From: Hyphococcus sp.
GTDB taxonomy: Bacteria > Pseudomonadota > Alphaproteobacteria > Caulobacterales > Parvularculaceae
Reading direction: 5' to 3'
Assembly: GCA_021776295.1 (NCBI GenBank)
Contig: JAJFGE010000108.1
Coordinates: 1 to 46,496 of the forward strand
Length of the DNA stretch: 46,496 nt
Part shown: one piece after another, positions 43,566 to 46,496 of the stretch
Position numbering within the stretch: the first letter of the stretch is position 1
Layout of the letters: every line of letters starts with the position of its first letter
Program-made: the position numbers and the translations under genes
Notes under the pieces: model-generated
What the model was told of the DNA's origin: nothing
What the model saw: the letters and a program-made list of their open reading frames with translations, nothing else
The model's database searches: none

Positions 43566-45105
43566 AGGGTAAATGCGCGCGCGAATTAGACGCGCCCAGC
43601 GGCGGTGATGGTTCTTGTGCTGGTGGAATTTCGACATGCTGTTCAGGCGCGGCGCCAGGAAGCGCGCCGACCCGGACTTGCGCCACCATAAGTCCGAGAA
43701 TGACAAACCCATATTGCCAGATATACGAGACCCAGCTTATCGTCCCTATCATTGCCAGATAACCAATATGAGTTGAGATCAACAACACAACAGTCCTGCG
43801 CGCGGCCGCCGCTTTAGCTCCAATATCACGACCAAATGGCAAGCGTCCCAACATCGCAAGACCAGCGCGCAACACCAGCAAGTTTGCTCCAAAAAAAAGT
43901 GAAAACCCAACGAGCCCATAATGTAAGGAAAGCTGGATATAAACATTCACCAGATCGATGATGCCTTCTCCCTGGCGTAAATGAGCAAATCGCGGCGAAT
44001 CTAAAAAATCCGCAGACCCAAACAACGGCCTTTCTGCAATTTGATGCATGCTCGTACGCAACAAGTCTGCGCGATAATCAATGGTGCCATACTCGTCGCT
44101 AAGCAATGCGCTGTCTTGAAATACAAGAACCAGGATTGTGACAACGCCTGCAATGAGTGAAAGCAATAATATTTGGCGGCCGGACTTGTTTAGTTTTGAC
44201 AATAAAAAATAAGACCCAATGATTAGCACAGCCCCCAACCACCCGCCCCGGGCGCCTGTAGTGAATAGTACAAACGCGAAAACACTCGAAAGAGCAATCG
44301 CATAAATCTTTGGGTATTCCTTGGCTGCTTGAAAAACAAACGCTGTCGTAATCGCAACGCCCATCACAAACCCAAGGAGTGTACCGCCTACAGTCGCGCT
44401 GATTCTTAAAAATCCGTTGCGGTACTCCGTAAACGACTTTGCGAATATGTGTTCGCTTAAATGAACATAATAATTCCAACGCCACAGCGTGGAGAAAATA
44501 CCTATACCCGCAAGAATGATCGCACTCAAAAACAAGGCTCTGACGGCGTTGTCTATTTCAGCCTGGGTGGTCAACGAGCGACTAATGGCAAAATAGGGTA
44601 TAATCACCAGCAAGAACTGATCCAATAACGCCCTTAGCATGCTGGTAAACGGCAAATCTCGAATAGACATTACGCCGGTCAGCAACACAAAGATAACCAA
44701 CAGCCTACCGACGATTTTCAAATGCTGGGGCGACCGTAACATCAAGTTCTTGACAAAAACCGGCCCTAATAAAATAAGCGTCGTGATCTTGGCGTAGTCA
44801 AGACTGATAAGATAATTCAACCCCGGGAAAGGCAGGTTCAAACTAAGCCCTGCAGGGATCGCAACCATAGCGCCGATATAAAGATAGACCCTTTCAGCCG
44901 GTCGCGCTGGCGCAGCAATCAATAGCGTGAGGCTTATCAGAGAAAATATAAGCCATTTGTTGCCAATTAGAAATCCAAAGACTGCGACCGACACCCAGAC
45001 AGCGAGAATTCTGAAAAGGCAAAAGCCGCCCCCGCGCGGCGCCGACACAAAGGCGGCCATCGCTGAGACGGCGGTAAAAAAGATGCTTATCAGTCCGCCG
45101 CCCAT
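43537..45105 (-). CDS. O-antigen ligase/polymerase-like membrane protein (Wzy/WaaL type)
   Basis: A 522-residue integral membrane protein with about 12 hydrophobic segments and a large loop, of the Wzy_C/O-antigen ligase family. The conserved TTGARGGWLGAVLIIG (the RGxxxG-like motif) lies past the middle. A proline-rich cytosolic tail ends it. It would polymerise repeat units or ligate a polymer; pairing with an adjacent Wzx favours a polymerase. The ATG at 45105 follows AAGGA directly, and a GTG at 45117 is an alternative. The upstream GT4 gene ends at 45128. Confidence 0.85.
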   Translation of the reverse strand: MGGGLISIFFTAVSAMAAFVSAPRGGGFCLFRILAVWVSVAVFGFLIGNKWLIFSLISLTLLIAAPARPAERVYLYIGAMVAIPAGLSLNLPFPGLNYLISLDYAKITTLILLGPVFVKNLMLRSPQHLKIVGRLLVIFVLLTGVMSIRDLPFTSMLRALLDQFLLVIIPYFAISRSLTTQAEIDNAVRALFLSAIILAGIGIFSTLWRWNYYVHLSEHIFAKSFTEYRNGFLRISATVGGTLLGFVMGVAITTAFVFQAAKEYPKIYAIALSSVFAFVLFTTGARGGWLGAVLIIGSYFLLSKLNKSGRQILLLSLIAGVVTILVLVFQDSALLSDEYGTIDYRADLLRTSMHQIAERPLFGSADFLDSPRFAHLRQGEGIIDLVNVYIQLSLHYGLVGFSLFFGANLLVLRAGLAMLGRLPFGRDIGAKAAAARRTVVLLISTHIGYLAMIGTISWVSYIWQYGFVILGLMVAQVRVGALPGAAPEQHVEIPPAQEPSPPLGASNSRAHLPYGARFVRRS

Positions 45106-45127
45106 TCCTTGGCGCACCCTTCACTAA

Positions 45128-46351
45128 CTATTGTAACATTGCTCCGACTACGTCCGTCGGGTTATTTGCGATAACATACTGATAAAAATTCAGCGCTTTC
45201 ATGGCGACATTTTCGGGCGACAAATGCGCAATCGCCGTTTGTCGCCCAGTTGCGCCAAGCAGCCGCGCCCTTTCAGGACATTCGATCAATGATGAAATAC
45301 GCGCCTCCAGAGCCTCAGGGTCGTTGACGTTTGCAAGCAGCAAGTCCTCGTCGTTGCGAAGATATTCTGTCAGACCTTCGGTCGCCGACGCGACAACAGG
45401 ACACCCAAGCGCGAGCGCTTCGGTAACCGCATAGGGGAAGCACTCAAACCGCGAGGCGGAAATGCAAACCAATGCCTGGCGGCGCAATTCATCCGCGCGT
45501 GTACGGCTTACCGGCCCCAGAAAGTCAACGCGCGCCAGAACATCATCGTCCAGATGCGCGCGCGCGTATTCTTCGAAGTGCTGAACACGCCCATCCGCCT
45601 GTTCAATGCCAATGTCTTTCCCGAGCATAACCAGTTTCAAATCCGTGTAGCGAGCCGCCAACTCGGAAAATGCAGAAAGCATGATGTCCGCGCCTTTGAT
45701 CGAATCAAAACGCCCGACAAACAGCAACATATTATGATCGCACGCATCGAGGCGCCACGGATTGGCGGAGATTTCTACTGGGTTTGGGATCGCGGTTCCG
45801 AAGGCTTCATCCAGATCATAATAGGACGCAACCTTGTCGAGAACGGATCGCGATGGGCAAGTAACAGCCTGGCTCTCGCGCACCGCAACACCTTCGGCGT
45901 CAATACGTTGGCGATTGCGCTCTTCAATCTTTCCTTGATGAACGAGGAAGTGCGGGCCATGCAGGCGAGTGACGACTGGCGCAGTTATTAGTTTTTGCAA
46001 ATGGTATGAGTGGCCAAACGATTCTTCAATTTCGACCAGATCAAACGGCGCGCTTTGCGACGCTCTGTCAATTGCCTCTGCTATGGCGCGCGCATAAGGT
46101 TTGTTGTCGGACACAGGCTCGCCGCTTATCCGGCGAAGAATAGCTTTAGCAGCTTTTTCCCAAATCGGCTGCTTTATGGGACCGATCTGAAATACATCGC
46201 GCTCGCTCTCTGGTCCAATCAATCTCGGGGTGATGACAACGCATTCATGGCCAGCCTTTCGCAGCGCTCGGGTCATGATATCGACATAGGTCGCGATACC
46301 GTTTTGAGCTTGCGCCACGGGCCATGCCGGCGAGAAAAAGGCGATCTTCAT
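45128..46351 (-). CDS. glycosyltransferase family 4
   Basis: A 407-residue GT-B retaining glycosyltransferase. It starts MKIAFFSPAWPVAQAQNGIA (glycine-rich acceptor loop), has LLFVGRFDSIKGADIMLSAF at the start of the donor domain, and the donor-binding EX7E motif in SRFECFPYAVTEALALGCPV. Donor sugar unknown. I chose the ATG at 46351; an ATG at 46381 is also in frame but adds ten non-conserved residues. Followed by the Wzy-like gene and downstream Wzx on the same strand, so it probably starts a polysaccharide transcript. Confidence 0.92.
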   Translation of the reverse strand: MKIAFFSPAWPVAQAQNGIATYVDIMTRALRKAGHECVVITPRLIGPESERDVFQIGPIKQPIWEKAAKAILRRISGEPVSDNKPYARAIAEAIDRASQSAPFDLVEIEESFGHSYHLQKLITAPVVTRLHGPHFLVHQGKIEERNRQRIDAEGVAVRESQAVTCPSRSVLDKVASYYDLDEAFGTAIPNPVEISANPWRLDACDHNMLLFVGRFDSIKGADIMLSAFSELAARYTDLKLVMLGKDIGIEQADGRVQHFEEYARAHLDDDVLARVDFLGPVSRTRADELRRQALVCISASRFECFPYAVTEALALGCPVVASATEGLTEYLRNDEDLLLANVNDPEALEARISSLIECPERARLLGATGRQTAIAHLSPENVAMKALNFYQYVIANNPTDVVGAMLQ

Positions 46352-46427
46352 AAAACACCAAAGGACATACGCCGCGCGCATGCGAGACCTGCGCCAGTTT
46401 GAAGCCTATTTTGTAAGGATTTGTTAA

Positions 46428-46496
46428 TGGTACCGCCTCCCCGGATTGAACGGGGGACCTCTTGATCCACAATCAAGCGCTCTAACCAACTGAGCT
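46428..46496 (-). tRNA. tRNA-His (anticodon GTG), 5' end cut by the window edge
   Basis: The minus strand reads from position 9 of the tRNA to the encoded CCA. The D-arm starts AGCTCAGTTGG, the anticodon stem CTTGA/TCAAG holds the loop TTGTGGA with anticodon GTG, and the T-arm is CCCCG-TTCAATC-CGGGG. The 3' acceptor strand AGGCGGT is followed by A and CCA. About 8 bases at the 5' end are outside the window. The A before CCA is discussed as a finding. Confidence 0.92.

Overview
The window is a GC-rich bacterial chromosome segment, most likely from an alphaproteobacterium. The evidence is a sucC/sucD/sucA/sucB block of alphaproteobacterial type, a RarD-type transporter, a 2-hydroxychromene-2-carboxylate isomerase-like protein, intergenic TAGAGC...GCTCTA repeats rich in GANTC (the CcrM target motif), and a tRNA-His whose discriminator base reads as A, a known alphaproteobacterial peculiarity. 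I cannot name the genus.

Left part (1-17.6 kb, mostly housekeeping). A minus-strand TCA-cycle cluster reads sucC, an FkbM-type methyltransferase, a cupin, sucD, sucA and the first codons of sucB. It is unusual because two unrelated genes split sucC from sucD. Next come a GNAT acetyltransferase, a small ABM-type monooxygenase, and a divergent pair for muropeptide recycling (Mpl/MurC-like ligase and LD-carboxypeptidase). Then follow an exported protein, a membrane-bound ToxR/CadC-type regulator sharing a promoter region that holds three 14-bp direct repeats, asd, rarD, a hotdog thioesterase, an epoxide-hydrolase-like enzyme, a tiny secreted protein, a beta-lactamase-fold hydrolase and a small lipoprotein.

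Middle part (17.7-35.3 kb, surface glycan genes mixed with nrdB). rmlA and rmlC flank an nrdB gene that carries two NrdR boxes 31 bp apart. A tightly coupled minus-strand operon follows: a GNGPSL glycosyltransferase resembling GT42/DUF115 proteins, a GT2, a CMP-sugar-type cytidylyltransferase, a 2-hydroxyacid dehydrogenase, an SDR and an SMP-30 lactonase. It has no recognisable ulosonic-acid synthase, so it may make a CMP-activated acid sugar by an unfamiliar route. Beyond it lie a glycosyltransferase-FkbM fusion, gmd and fcl (GDP-L-fucose), two GT2 proteins and a DegT-type sugar aminotransferase. A 0.33-kb gene-free stretch contains three nested or abutting twin-hairpin repeats; another copy lies at 9316-9420.

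Right part (35.3-46.5 kb). glmS, then a compact type I secretion operon (TolC, ABC ATPase, HlyD adaptor) with no recognisable substrate gene nearby, then a Wzx-like flippase, a Wzy/O-antigen-ligase-like protein and a GT4 glycosyltransferase, and finally a tRNA-His gene cut by the window edge. Together these encode precursor synthesis (GlcN-6-P, dTDP-sugar, GDP-fucose, an amino sugar, perhaps a CMP-acid sugar), assembly (five or more glycosyltransferases), flipping and polymerisation of a surface polysaccharide.
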